Assembly (NCBI RefSeq): GCF_017916295.1
Contig: NZ_JAFMSS010000007.1
Coordinates: 62,001 to 126,000 of the forward strand
DNA from: Rubellimicrobium arenae
GTDB taxonomy: Bacteria; Pseudomonadota; Alphaproteobacteria; Rhodobacterales; Rhodobacteraceae
Reading direction: 5' to 3'
DNA length: 64,000 nt
Below, piece after piece: positions 9,049-18,318 of this stretch (the stretch's first letter is position 1; the number at the start of each line of letters is the position of its first letter). A program made the position numbers and the translations under genes. The notes under the pieces were generated by a model, which searched no databases, was not told the origin of the DNA, and was given only the letters and a program-made list of their open reading frames with translations.

Positions 9049-10257
9049 ATGACGATGAACCGTCCCGCCACTTACCGCTTCCACCAGGGGGAGCGCACCC
9101 TTCCCTTTGCCGACACCGAGTATGACGCACGGCTGAAGGGCCTGCGCGCCATCATGGAGGAAGCGGGCGTCGAGGTCGCGCTGATCACCTCCATGCACGG
9201 GATCGCGTATTATTCGGGCTTTCTCTACTGCTCGTTCGGGCGGCCCTACGGGCTGGTGGTCACCCCGACCCAGAGCGTGACGATCAGCGCGGGCATCGAC
9301 GCGGGCCAGCCCTGGCGGCGCGGCTACGGCGACAACCTCACCTATACCGACTGGGCGCGGGACAACTTCTGGCGGGCCGTGGCCCAGGTCGCCGGAAACG
9401 CCAGGACGATCGGGATCGAGGGCGACCACCTGACCCTCCTGCAGGACCAGAAGCTCAGGGCCGTCCTGTCGCCCGAGCGGGTGGAGGACATCGCCCCGGC
9501 CGCCATGCGCCAGCGGATGCACAAGTCCGCCGCCGAGATCGCCCTGATCCGCGCCGGGGCGGCCGTCGCCGACGTCGGCGGCCATGCCATCCGCGAGGCG
9601 GCGCGGGTCGGCACCCGCGAGATCGACGTCGCCATGGCCGGCCGCGACGCCATGGAGCTGGAGATCGCCTGGCGGTTTCCGGACGCCGAGTACCGGGACA
9701 CCTGGGTCTGGTTCCAGTCCGGGATCAACACCGATGGCGCCCATAACCCGGTCACCGCGCGTCAGCTGCAGGTCGGCGACATCCTCAGCCTCAATGCCTT
9801 CCCGATGATCTCGGGCTATTACACCGCGCTGGAAAGGACGATGTTCGTGCGCGAGGTGGACGCCGCCTCGCTGGCCTACTGGGAGGCGAACGTCGCTGCC
9901 CATGAATACGGCATGAGCCTGCTCCGGCCCGGCGTGTCCTGCGCCGAGGTGACGCAAAGGATCAACGCCTTCCTCGAGGAGCGGGACCTTCTGCGGTACC
10001 GGACCTTCGGTTACGGCCATTCCTTCGGCGTGCTGTCCCATTACTACGGCCGCGAGGCGGGACTGGAGCTGCGCGAGGACATCGACACCATCCTGGAGCC
10101 CGGGATGGTGATCTCGATGGAGCCGATGCTGACGATCCCCGAGGGCCAGCCCGGGGCCGGCGGCTACCGGGAGCACGACATCCTGGTCATCACCGAGGAC
10201 GGCGCCGAGGACATCACGGGCTATCCCTACGGCCCGGCCTTCAACGTGGTGGGCTGA
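9049..10257 (+). CDS. Creatinase (creatine amidinohydrolase)
   Basis: A 402-residue M24-family protein that matches Pseudomonas creatinase along its whole length (about 403 residues). It keeps signature stretches such as YYSGFLYCSFGRPYGLVVT, WFQSGINTDGAHNPVT with the active-site His, GDILSLNAFPMISGYYTALE, RTFGYGHSFGVLSHYYGREA and GAGGYREHDILV. The enzyme hydrolyses creatine to sarcosine and urea without a metal. It is a single gene, divergent from the degenerate SDR. A DAO-family oxidoreductase and hydantoinase genes 15 kb away could take part in sarcosine metabolism, but no creatininase is in the window. Confidence 0.93.
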   Translation: MTMNRPATYRFHQGERTLPFADTEYDARLKGLRAIMEEAGVEVALITSMHGIAYYSGFLYCSFGRPYGLVVTPTQSVTISAGIDAGQPWRRGYGDNLTYTDWARDNFWRAVAQVAGNARTIGIEGDHLTLLQDQKLRAVLSPERVEDIAPAAMRQRMHKSAAEIALIRAGAAVADVGGHAIREAARVGTREIDVAMAGRDAMELEIAWRFPDAEYRDTWVWFQSGINTDGAHNPVTARQLQVGDILSLNAFPMISGYYTALERTMFVREVDAASLAYWEANVAAHEYGMSLLRPGVSCAEVTQRINAFLEERDLLRYRTFGYGHSFGVLSHYYGREAGLELREDIDTILEPGMVISMEPMLTIPEGQPGAGGYREHDILVITEDGAEDITGYPYGPAFNVVG

Positions 10258-10450
10258 GCCGGCGGCCGAGCCAGGGCGCCAGGGCCGCCGCCAACGCGGC
10301 CAGGCCAAGGGTGGCCAGGAAGGCGGCCGGTTGTGCCGAGAATGCTGCAGGCAGCAGGCCCAGGCCCGAACCGGGCCGCGTCGCGGCCCCCACCCAATCC
10401 GAAGACGTGGTGGGGGCCGGGGCGGCCGCTTGGGCGATAATCGGGCTCAT
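10241..10450 (-). CDS. Possible small membrane-anchored protein
   Basis: A 69-residue reading frame with a GAGG site about 8 bases before the ATG. The N-terminal half is Ala/Pro/Ser-rich and polar; the C-terminal part has one strong helix (AAFLATLGLAALAAALAPWL) followed by the basic cluster GRRLSPPR, which suggests a tail anchor. It overlaps the end of the creatinase gene by 17 bases on the opposite strand. No family is recognised, and the composition could also arise from a high-GC shadow frame. Confidence 0.4.
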   Translation of the reverse strand: MSPIIAQAAAPAPTTSSDWVGAATRPGSGLGLLPAAFSAQPAAFLATLGLAALAAALAPWLGRRLSPPR

Positions 10451-10685
10451 CTATGCCTCGTGGAAACAGATCGTTCGAAAAGGTCGGTGCAAAATGCTTG
10501 TGCCGCGTCCTTTAGCCGCGCGACACCCTGCTCTGACAGTCGGGTTTTCCTGACCTTGCACGGATTCCGGCCAATCGGCCCGGATCGGGCGAGTTGTCCA
10601 CAGGTGATGGTTGAACGGCGGATTGCGCAGCGGTCTTGACCTGTTAACGTGATTCGGAGCCCTTCCGCCAAAGGTGATCGTCCGT

Positions 10686-11669
10686 ATGTCCCGTCTTTCT
10701 TCCGGTCCCAGGGTCGCGTTTCGCGCCCTCGGCCTTTGTGCGGCGCTGAGCCTGGCCGCCTGCGCCGCTCCGCCGCCGCCCCAGCCCGAGCCGATGATCG
10801 ACGGCATCCCCGTATCGCAGATCGTCCCGGGCTACGAGCGATTGGAGGACAACGGCTATGTCCTGCCCCCCGTGCCGCCGTCCTATCTGGGCGGCGTCAA
10901 CCGTCGCGCGACCGTGGCCTACCGCGGCGAGCAGGCGCCCGGCACCGTCGAGGTCGATCCTTACGCCAAGTTCCTCTACTGGGTGCAGCCCGACGGCATG
11001 GCCGTCCGCTACCCCATCGCCGTGGGGCGGGAAGGACGTGGCATCGGCGGGTCGTTCCGTATCCAGCGCAAGGCCGTCTGGCCCGGCTGGACCCCGACCG
11101 CGAACATGCTGCGCCGCGAGCCCGAGGTCTACGGACCCTACCGGGGCGGGGTGCCCGGCGGTCCGGCCAGCCCTCTGGGGGCCCGCGCGCTTTATCTGTA
11201 TCGGGGAGGCGCCGACACCTATTACCGGATCCACGGCACCAACGATCTCAGCTCGATCGGGAACTCCGGGTCGGCGGGATGCATCCGGCTGTTCAACCAC
11301 GATGCCATCGACCTCTTCAACCGCGTGCCGGACGGGACGCGCGTCGTCATCCGGTCCTACGAGGATTCGGTTCGGATCGAAGGACCGCTGATGGCCACCC
11401 GGGGCATCCAGCTTCCGCCCTTCTATTCGGGCGAGGGCCAGCGTCCGGCGGTGCCGCAGGCCATGGTGCCCGAGCAGTACTACGGGAATCCGGCGGCCCA
11501 GGAAGGCGTGGCCTACATCCCTGACGCGACCGACATCTACGGGGCCGACGGTACGATGATCGCGCCCGCCGCGCCGACCCTTCCGGCCGGGGACGCCACC
11601 ACGCCCATCCTGTCGAACGCAGAGGTGCTGGCGCCCCAGGGCGCGGCCGGGGTGCCCAACCGGGGCTGA
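10686..11669 (+). CDS. L,D-transpeptidase lipoprotein (YkuD domain)
   Basis: A 327-residue protein with a lipoprotein signal (ALSLAAC lipobox near residue 25) and a YkuD catalytic domain ending in the motif HGTNDLSSIGNSGSAGCIRL, where His, Ser and the nucleophile Cys are all present. Such enzymes make 3-3 peptidoglycan cross-links or attach lipoproteins to peptidoglycan in the periplasm. A Pro/Ala-rich C-terminal extension of about 100 residues follows. The start at 10686 is preferred over an ATG 12 bases earlier because it follows AAAGGTGAT at normal spacing. Confidence 0.92.
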   Translation: MSRLSSGPRVAFRALGLCAALSLAACAAPPPPQPEPMIDGIPVSQIVPGYERLEDNGYVLPPVPPSYLGGVNRRATVAYRGEQAPGTVEVDPYAKFLYWVQPDGMAVRYPIAVGREGRGIGGSFRIQRKAVWPGWTPTANMLRREPEVYGPYRGGVPGGPASPLGARALYLYRGGADTYYRIHGTNDLSSIGNSGSAGCIRLFNHDAIDLFNRVPDGTRVVIRSYEDSVRIEGPLMATRGIQLPPFYSGEGQRPAVPQAMVPEQYYGNPAAQEGVAYIPDATDIYGADGTMIAPAAPTLPAGDATTPILSNAEVLAPQGAAGVPNRG

Positions 11670-11672
11670 TCC

Positions 11673-12020
11673 TCAGGCAAGGACGACGTAATCCTTGAGC
11701 GTCGTCTCCAGCACCTCCCAGGTGCCCCGAAATCCGGGGCGGATCACGAAGCTGTCGCCCGTGCGGACGATGCGGGCGGCACCGCCGTCCTCGGTGACCA
11801 CCGACAGCCCCTCGAGGATGCGGCAGTACTCCCATTCATCGTAATGGATGCGCCACTTCCCGGGCGTGCTCTGCCAGAGGCCGCAATACAGCGCCCCGCG
11901 CTCCTCGACGTTCCAGGTCGTGAAGACCGGGTCGCCGGCCACGACCCGGTCGGCCGGGGGGCGCGACTGGACGGGTGCTGCGGCGTTGCGCGACAGGAAG
12001 CGGAACAGCTCATCGCTCAT
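11673..12020 (-). CDS. Small cupin-domain protein (Cupin_3-like)
   Basis: A 115-residue single-domain cupin. The segment from GKWRIHYDEWEYCRILEG to GDSFVIRPGFRGTWEV is the two-part cupin barrel seen in Cupin_3/DUF861 proteins. A perfect GGAGG site supports the start at 12020. Small proteins of this kind are often sensors or isomerases of unknown substrate. It is divergent from the coiled-coil gene of the seven-gene operon and convergent with the L,D-transpeptidase gene (3-base gap). Confidence 0.8.
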   Translation of the reverse strand: MSDELFRFLSRNAAAPVQSRPPADRVVAGDPVFTTWNVEERGALYCGLWQSTPGKWRIHYDEWEYCRILEGLSVVTEDGGAARIVRTGDSFVIRPGFRGTWEVLETTLKDYVVLA

Positions 12021-12121
12021 CGGACCCCTCCGAGGCTGGCCGATTCGGCGCGTGACGCACCTTTCCAACCTGCGTTACACATCCCACTTAACACGGAAAT
12101 GCGAGTGCAGGAGAGGACGCG

Positions 12122-13216
12122 ATGGCCGACTTCGAGACCCAGATCCGTGAAAGCCAGGCCCAGGTGGCGCAAGCCCAGGCCAAGATCTCGGAACTGACCT
12201 CCCGCATCGAGGGGGCGCGATCCCGCGTCGGGCAGGGCACCGAGGTGCCTCTCGACATCGAGAATGCGACCCTGCAGGACGTGCACAGGCACACCGAGGT
12301 GATGAACGCCAACATCGCCGAACTGATCATGGGCCTCGACGACGTGACCGAGGCCTTCTCGCGCGACTTCGCGGAGATGCGGAACAAGACCGGCTGGGAA
12401 ACCTTCGTCGGCTTCTTCAACGCCACCAGGTCCGAGGCCATGCGGCAGGAGCGGATGCGGATGGCGACCATCGACGACAAGCTCCAGGACCTGATCGCCA
12501 AGTCCGACACCATCGTGAAGCTGCTCGAAAACCAGCTCGGCGTGCTGGAGGAGCAGAAGACCAGGGTGGACGGCAACCTCGCCTCGACCCTGGCCGAGCG
12601 CGAGCAGGTCGTGACCGAGCTGGAAGCCGTCCGGCGCGACATCACCGACATGGATCCCAAGATCATCGACCTGGAGAACCGCATCGGGGCCGAGACGGAC
12701 CCCGCCGCCCGTACGCGGCTGGAAACCGATCTCGCCCAGATGAACTCCCGCCACAACGAGCTGGTCCGGCAGGAGCAGGTGAAGCTCGCCCTGTCCCAGA
12801 CGCTGGAGCGCTACATCGAGAGCGGCAAGACCTGGATGGACTCGCTCCAGAACCAGGCGGCGACGCAGATGGTGCTGATCAACAAGCTCCGGACCGACAC
12901 GCGGCAGCGGGTGGTGCTTTATGACGCGCTGTCCAAGTCGCTCAAGACCGCGCAGCAGCAGGACGTGGCGCACCGGATCAACGAGATCGGGGTCAAGACC
13001 GACCAGGAGGCGCAGACCGCGATGGCCGGCATCGGCGCGGCCACCAACGCCCGGATGGCCGACATGCTGGAAGCGCACGAGCAGCAGATGATCTTCTCGC
13101 GCGATGTCATGGAGGCCAAGGCCCGCGCGGACGAGCGCTTCATGCGCCGCTTCCAGGCCATCGTCGAGAAGCACGACAAGAACCTCTACGGGTCCCAGGG
13201 GGGCGGGCAGGGCTAA
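12122..13216 (+). CDS. Coiled-coil protein, possibly TelA (toxic anion resistance)-like
   Basis: A 364-residue soluble protein that is almost all charged, Gln-rich helix, with strong coiled-coil character (for example ESQAQVAQAQAKISELTSRI and later LLENQLGVLEEQKTRVDG). The pattern resembles the TelA/KlaA toxic-anion-resistance family, but there is no diagnostic motif, so this is a weak call. It has no signal peptide or membrane helix. It is the first gene of a seven-gene operon; AGGAGAGG lies just before the ATG. As the first gene, next to an AAA+ ATPase, it may act as a scaffold or substrate adaptor. Confidence 0.75.
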   Translation: MADFETQIRESQAQVAQAQAKISELTSRIEGARSRVGQGTEVPLDIENATLQDVHRHTEVMNANIAELIMGLDDVTEAFSRDFAEMRNKTGWETFVGFFNATRSEAMRQERMRMATIDDKLQDLIAKSDTIVKLLENQLGVLEEQKTRVDGNLASTLAEREQVVTELEAVRRDITDMDPKIIDLENRIGAETDPAARTRLETDLAQMNSRHNELVRQEQVKLALSQTLERYIESGKTWMDSLQNQAATQMVLINKLRTDTRQRVVLYDALSKSLKTAQQQDVAHRINEIGVKTDQEAQTAMAGIGAATNARMADMLEAHEQQMIFSRDVMEAKARADERFMRRFQAIVEKHDKNLYGSQGGGQG

Positions 13217-13246
13217 GGCCGTGGCATCCCGGGAAGGCGGTCCGTC

Positions 13247-14359
13247 ATGGACCTGACGCTCGATCATCAGGTTCTCGCGGACACCGTCGCCACCCGCCGA
13301 TACTTCCGCAAGTTCGAGCGGATCACGACGCACCTTGCCACGGTCGCCGCCGAGGAGCAGGCGGCGGGCCGCATGACCGCGCCCGAGGTCGAGGCCCTGG
13401 CGCGGAGCCTCGTGTCCCTGAACCTCACCTTCCGGGCGCTGGCGCTCAAGTATCATTTCGCCGGCGCGGCGCGGGAGGCGGGAACTCTGACCTTCGACCG
13501 TGTGGAGTCGGGGTTCCCCGTCGCGGCCGAGCTCATGGAGATGGCCGCCGACGCCACCCAGGCCGAGCGGAACCTCGCGAGCCTGCCCACGCCCGACACG
13601 CTCAAGGACGAGATGGTCCGGGTCATCCTGTCCGAGCGCGTAACGCCCACCCGGCTGCAATACGCCCTGAGCCAGCGGCTTTACTACGAGGAGCTGCGGA
13701 AGGGGGGCCTCTTCTGGGCGCGCAACGACCCCGAGGCGGTCTGGCTCGGCAACATCGGCGGCGGGCGGGCCGAGCGGCGGCAGTACCTCCTCCGCTGGGG
13801 TGTCTACGAGGCGACGGACAACCTCCCCGTGATCTACCTGATGACGCTGGAGGACACCGGACGGGACGGGCTGCCCAAGGACGGGATGCGATGGCCGATG
13901 GTCCAGCGCCACCTGATGGCGCAGTCGGTGGGCGGGCTCACGCTCCTGACGATCGCCAAGGGCTTCGACCAGGACTTCCAGGACCTGCATCCCAAGCGCC
14001 TGCGCCGCATCCGGCTCGGCCCGATGTATTCCTCGGCCTTCACCACGCAGACCGGCCCGATCCGCGACGTGCTGGCCGCCGCCCGCGCGCCCGAAGGCGA
14101 GGACTGGGCGCTGGCCTGGACCGAGGAGGACCTGATCTCGGAGCGCGTGGACGAGGTGAAGTCCGGCTGGTTCGGCCTCGAGGAGCGGGAGGTCTTCGCC
14201 CTCGCCGAGCCCAAGGAGCAGGGAGTCTCCGGCCTCGACCGTTCCATCATCCTGCCTGCGCGTCCCTACCAGGCGCTGGCCGAACTCGACCCGCCCGCCT
14301 TCCGATCGATGCGCAAGGTGGTCGTGGGCGGGGGCGGGCGGATCCTGAACCTGAAGTGA
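13247..14359 (+). CDS. Uncharacterised protein of the AAA-associated operon
   Basis: A 370-residue protein of no recognised family, with GGGAAGG before the ATG. The N-terminal half is helical (DTVATRRYFRKFERITTHLA); the C-terminal half mixes strands and helices and keeps distinctive stretches (GGLFWARNDPEAVWLGNIGG, LPVIYLMTLEDTG). It has no membrane helix, signal peptide or obvious catalytic motif. It is 30 bases after the coiled-coil gene and 7 bases before the AAA+ ATPase, so it almost certainly works with them. Confidence 0.85.
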   Translation: MDLTLDHQVLADTVATRRYFRKFERITTHLATVAAEEQAAGRMTAPEVEALARSLVSLNLTFRALALKYHFAGAAREAGTLTFDRVESGFPVAAELMEMAADATQAERNLASLPTPDTLKDEMVRVILSERVTPTRLQYALSQRLYYEELRKGGLFWARNDPEAVWLGNIGGGRAERRQYLLRWGVYEATDNLPVIYLMTLEDTGRDGLPKDGMRWPMVQRHLMAQSVGGLTLLTIAKGFDQDFQDLHPKRLRRIRLGPMYSSAFTTQTGPIRDVLAAARAPEGEDWALAWTEEDLISERVDEVKSGWFGLEEREVFALAEPKEQGVSGLDRSIILPARPYQALAELDPPAFRSMRKVVVGGGGRILNLK

Positions 14360-14366
14360 GACTGGA

Positions 14367-16307
14367 ATGAGCCTGTCAGCCGACCTCATGGAGTTGCGCG
14401 AGGAGGACATACGCCGTCACTACCCGGCGGCGCTGAACCTCCTTCAGGGCTTCGATCACGCGCCCCGCATCGCCCAGGCGGCAGCGGCCCCGGCGCAGGA
14501 GCGCTCGTCCGGCCTCGGCACACGCCGGGCCTTCCGGCCCACGACGCCGGGCCTCGCGACCCAGCGGACGACGACCGCCGGCTCCGTTCACCTGCTGGCG
14601 CGGATCGAAGGGGTTCCGGGGTCCGAGGGGCTGCCGTCCCCGCTCCAGGCCACGGTCGCGCAAGGCATCCGCCGCGCCATCGCCATCGCCATGGCCCTGG
14701 CCGAGCAGGTGGCGCTGCGATCCGGGCTGGCGGACCTGAAGCGCGCCAACGCGGGGGGGAGCCTTGCCCCGGCGCAGCAGCCGGACTTCGCCGAACTCAG
14801 CACCGCCGATGCGCTGGTGACGCTTCACGTCTTTGCCGATGCCCTGGCGGTCCTCCTTGCCCCTCATGCAGGGGGCGAGCCGGTGGAGATCGGCCAGCTT
14901 GACGAGGTGCTGACCGACAATGCCCCTCTCGCGCTCATGGGCGCGCTGTGGGAGCTGGACCAGGACATCGCCCAGCTTGCCACCACCGATCAGCGCCTGG
15001 CCGGTACGGCGCTGGCCTTTGCCGAGACGCTGATGGCCCGCGTCGCCGCGCGGGCGGCGCATGCGCCGGGCCTTGGGGCCTTCACCTCGGCCAGTTGGCG
15101 CGTTGCGGCGGATGACCTGACGATCCAGGGCTTCACCCCGTCCCGCAAGGGGCGCGGCCCCGCCCTGCAGATGACCTTCAAGCGCCCCGAGGAGGTCGTC
15201 GGCAACCACATCGCCAAGCACCAGGCCATGAAGCTCGCCAAGATGCTGATGGCCTATGACTTCGAACGGCGCCTGAACCCCTTCGTGGAGGAAGGGGGCT
15301 TCATCTTCACCTTCATGGGCGATGGCGCGCCGGGAACGGGCAAGACCACCCTGATCCAGATGATGGCGGGCCTCGTGCACGGCTATTGCGAGGTCGCGGG
15401 CGTGCCGTTCCGCTACCGGAACCTTTCGACCGACAACATCGACTCCTACCAGGGCAAGTCCGGCCAGAACGCCAAGGCCTTCATCACCGAGATCACCGAC
15501 CCTACCGTGATCGGCTTCGGCACGATCGACGACATCGACACGCTGGCGGGCAAGCGGGGCGACCGGCAGGCCTCGGCGGGCCAGCTCGAGATCACCGCCG
15601 TCCTGATGGAAAGCTTCGCGGGCGCGAACACGGTGGTGCGGGGGAACTGCACCTTCGGCATGTTCTCGAACTATCCCGAGAACGTGGACGACGCCCTGCG
15701 GCAACGGGCGGGCGCACGGTTCCTGGTGGACGGGCCGCAGACGCGCGAGGACTACATCGACATCCTGGCGCTGCTCCTGGGGCGCAACCACGGGATCCCC
15801 ATGGGCGATCACCGGCTGTTCGAGGCCCAGGCGATCCAGCGCGCGGTGGCCGAAAGCTATGCCGCGCACAGCCGCCCCAAGGAGGAGGGGCTGATGGAGG
15901 TCTGGGGCCGCGTGGAGGCGCAGCTCGGCCCGCTCGACACGCTCGCCAAGATCGGCGCCTACCTGAAGGCGATCCAGGAGGTGGAGCCGCGCTTCACCGG
16001 GCGCGCGATCAAGAACATCACCGATGCGATCAAGGTCCGCGCCATGGACGTGGAGCTTCCGGACGAGTGGATGGCGAACCCGGACCTGTTCCTGCGCCGC
16101 GACTACGACACCAAGGCCGCGATGATCCGCGAGCTGCGCCGCCCCATCACCGTCGAGATGGTCCTGCAGGAGATCAACCGCTACGCCGACAGCGAATTCC
16201 GCTACAGCGACAAGTCCGACGAAACGGCCATCGAGGCCGCCGTCCGCGACATGCGCCGGATGGAGGAGGCCAGGCGCCGCTACCTGGCCGAGCGGGGACC
16301 GGCGTGA
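14367..16307 (+). CDS. AAA+ family ATPase
   Basis: A 646-residue protein. The first ~300 residues are a helical region of unknown type; the AAA+ module follows, with Walker A G320-APGTGK-T327, a Walker B-like FGTIDDIDTLAG, a sensor-1 segment NCTFGMFSNYPENVDDALRQ and a following arginine (RAGARFLVDG) in the place of the second-region-of-homology arginines of classical AAA proteins. A helical C-terminal lid ends at about residue 640. It should be a cytoplasmic oligomeric ATPase that remodels or threads a partner protein. Its stop overlaps the GTG start of the next gene (GTGA). Confidence 0.9.
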   Translation: MSLSADLMELREEDIRRHYPAALNLLQGFDHAPRIAQAAAAPAQERSSGLGTRRAFRPTTPGLATQRTTTAGSVHLLARIEGVPGSEGLPSPLQATVAQGIRRAIAIAMALAEQVALRSGLADLKRANAGGSLAPAQQPDFAELSTADALVTLHVFADALAVLLAPHAGGEPVEIGQLDEVLTDNAPLALMGALWELDQDIAQLATTDQRLAGTALAFAETLMARVAARAAHAPGLGAFTSASWRVAADDLTIQGFTPSRKGRGPALQMTFKRPEEVVGNHIAKHQAMKLAKMLMAYDFERRLNPFVEEGGFIFTFMGDGAPGTGKTTLIQMMAGLVHGYCEVAGVPFRYRNLSTDNIDSYQGKSGQNAKAFITEITDPTVIGFGTIDDIDTLAGKRGDRQASAGQLEITAVLMESFAGANTVVRGNCTFGMFSNYPENVDDALRQRAGARFLVDGPQTREDYIDILALLLGRNHGIPMGDHRLFEAQAIQRAVAESYAAHSRPKEEGLMEVWGRVEAQLGPLDTLAKIGAYLKAIQEVEPRFTGRAIKNITDAIKVRAMDVELPDEWMANPDLFLRRDYDTKAAMIRELRRPITVEMVLQEINRYADSEFRYSDKSDETAIEAAVRDMRRMEEARRRYLAERGPA

Positions 16308-16648
16308 TCCGGGAGTTCTCCTCGGGCCTCCTGCTCCCCGCGCTGGTCCTGGCCGCGCTGGGCTGGATGGTGCCGCGCCTTCTTGGCCGCGTCTGGCCCG
16401 AAGGCGTGCGGCCCCTGCTGGTCCTGGCCTTCGTCTCGACGCTGCTCCTTCTCGTGGTCGCGGCGGTGTTCTTCCTGCTTCTCTACGCCTGGCAGGGGGC
16501 GCCTGTCGCGGCGCTGTTCCAGCCGGGGCTCGCGGCGGGTCTTGCCCACTTCCTGCGGCTGGGCCTTCTCTCCGCGCTGCTCTGGGCGCCGATCATGATA
16601 CTCTCGGTCGCGAGCCTGCCGAAGCATTGGGTGAAGGAGACGTGGTGA
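16304..16648 (+). CDS. Small integral membrane protein of the AAA operon
   Basis: A 114-residue protein with three predicted membrane helices (about residues 8-25, 36-62 and 78-104) and the C-terminus SLPKHWVKETW. It starts at GTG 16304, overlapping the AAA+ ATPase stop by four bases, which shows translational coupling. No family is recognised. It would supply a membrane anchor for the operon's soluble proteins. Confidence 0.8.
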   Translation: MIREFSSGLLLPALVLAALGWMVPRLLGRVWPEGVRPLLVLAFVSTLLLLVVAAVFFLLLYAWQGAPVAALFQPGLAAGLAHFLRLGLLSALLWAPIMILSVASLPKHWVKETW

Positions 16649-18042
16649 AACGCCTCATCGAGAAGGGCCTGATGTTCGGCGGCCTCGTGCTCGTGGACAG
16701 CCCGGTGCTGGTGGAGCGCTACAAGCGCGCCCTCAAGCACCTGACGGGCACGGAGACGGCGCTCCAGGACTTCCACATCGACATCTCCGGCTTTTCGCCC
16801 GAGATCGGGGACGAGCTGGGCGACGATCATTACCTGAACCCGCCGGGCTTCAACCGGCAGTTCATCCTGCTCGGCACCGAACAGAAGAAAGCCCCGCTCC
16901 TCAATGCGCGGTTCTCCACCTCGCGCGGGATCCTGCGGCAGTTCATCGAGGCCAACGAGGCCGAGCTGTTCGCCCTGACCGCCCGCGACGCGGTGGCGGG
17001 GGAGCTGGTGAACTCGGTCTATGCGGCCGACGCCCCGGCGCGGCTGTTCGACATCCGCAAGGTGACCGTGGAGGCCGACACCACGCAGGGCACGGTCGCC
17101 ACGGCGGAACGGCTCACCGGGCTGATCGACCGCTTCAAGTCGGAGCCGGACGCCTGGTGGGACGACGCGCTGATCGGCGAGATGATCCAGCTGGCCGGCG
17201 TCACCGGGGATCTCACGCGCAATCCGGTCCGGCTCCGGGCCATGAGCTTCGAGCAGGACGACTTCTGGACCTCGCATTTCGGCGGCCTGTACGTCTTCCG
17301 CTCCGTGCCCCAGCCAGGCGCGATCGCGGCGGGCGACAAGGATGATCTCGGGCCGCTTCCCATTCCCGAGGTGCTCGACCTCGGGGACCGCACCGCGATC
17401 GCGAGCTTCCTGGCCCGGAACGAGCTCGTGGAGCCCATCGTCTCGGGCCGCAGCGCCGAGGTGGCGGCCCTCCTGCGCCAGAAGATGGACTTCATCGTGG
17501 CCGATGTCGCCGGAGCCGAGGGGCGCCTGGCCGAGGGAACGACGCGCCGGGATCTCCGCACGCTGGCCCGCCGCTACGCCGGCCGGCTCCCGCCCGAATG
17601 GGAGGGGCTGGCGGCCCTGGTCGCCTGGGCCGAGGAGGGCGCCCGCTGGCCGCGCATCACCTCGGATCACCCGGCCTATTTCTATACCCTGCGGGCCCGG
17701 CGGACCCCGGTGGCCGACATCGTGAACATGCTGCTGGCGGAACTGGCCCCGCTGGACGTGAGGCAGCTCTTCATCTGCCACAAGGAAGCGTTCTACCGCC
17801 TGTATCGGGGCTGGCCCGAGGGGAAGCAGGCCTATGTCGCCGACGCGCTGGCGCAGGAATACATGGTCGACAAGGCCGGCACGCGCGAGGCGCTGTTCGG
17901 GCCGGACGCGCCGATGGAGGAGCCCGTCGTTCCCACCGCCGGTCCCTGGGGCCGCCCCGCCGAGCCCCGGCCGGCGCCGGCCGGCGAACCGCGCGACCTG
18001 GTCGACCGTGTCGGACCCTGGGGGGCGGTGAGGCGACGCTGA
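16645..18042 (+). CDS. Uncharacterised protein (possibly DUF6638 family)
   Basis: A 465-residue soluble protein starting MKRLIEKGLMFGGLVLVDSP. The GTG at 16645 is chosen because it overlaps the previous stop (GTGA) and follows AAGGAGA at normal spacing; an earlier TTG at 16627 is possible. Distinct stretches are FHIDISGFSPEIGDELGDDH, QFILLGTEQKKAPLLNARFS and LFICHKEAFYRLYRGWPEGK. The C-terminal ~50 residues are Pro/Gly-rich. I recall similar proteins in Rhodobacteraceae under a DUF number (DUF6638), but this is from memory. No catalytic motif is visible. Confidence 0.85.
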   Translation: MKRLIEKGLMFGGLVLVDSPVLVERYKRALKHLTGTETALQDFHIDISGFSPEIGDELGDDHYLNPPGFNRQFILLGTEQKKAPLLNARFSTSRGILRQFIEANEAELFALTARDAVAGELVNSVYAADAPARLFDIRKVTVEADTTQGTVATAERLTGLIDRFKSEPDAWWDDALIGEMIQLAGVTGDLTRNPVRLRAMSFEQDDFWTSHFGGLYVFRSVPQPGAIAAGDKDDLGPLPIPEVLDLGDRTAIASFLARNELVEPIVSGRSAEVAALLRQKMDFIVADVAGAEGRLAEGTTRRDLRTLARRYAGRLPPEWEGLAALVAWAEEGARWPRITSDHPAYFYTLRARRTPVADIVNMLLAELAPLDVRQLFICHKEAFYRLYRGWPEGKQAYVADALAQEYMVDKAGTREALFGPDAPMEEPVVPTAGPWGRPAEPRPAPAGEPRDLVDRVGPWGAVRRR

Positions 18043-18305
18043 TGGCATTCCTCCGCCCGCTGGTCCTTTTCGCCCTGTTCCTGGTCGTGCTCTATGCCGT
18101 CCTGTCGGTCTGGCTGCGCCTGCGCGAGCGACGGCGGCTGTCCCGGGAATGGAGGAACGGCGACCAGCTCGTGGACGAGGACATCTTCGTGGACGAGGGC
18201 ATGGCCGCCTACGACCACTCCCTGCGCAAGCGGCTGCTGTGGCTGGTGATCGTCGGGCCCATGGCGGGCCTGCTGGTCCTGCTCTATGTGCTCAACGTGT
18301 CGTAA
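18042..18305 (+). CDS. Small two-helix membrane protein of the AAA operon
   Basis: An 87-residue protein with a membrane helix at each end (about residues 5-23 and 64-83) and a charged segment between them (RLRERRRLSREWRNGDQLVD), which suggests a hairpin with a cytoplasmic or periplasmic loop of about 40 residues. Its ATG overlaps the previous stop (TGATG). The family is not recognised. Confidence 0.8.
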   Translation: MAFLRPLVLFALFLVVLYAVLSVWLRLRERRRLSREWRNGDQLVDEDIFVDEGMAAYDHSLRKRLLWLVIVGPMAGLLVLLYVLNVS

Positions 18306-18318
18306 GAAGGAAGAGTCG

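Noticed and set aside
12017..14410. A 797-codon open frame on the minus strand, antisense to the coiled-coil and 370-residue genes
   Set aside because: It mirrors the codon bias of the plus-strand genes, has no domain and no ribosome site, and the plus-strand frames are far better supported.
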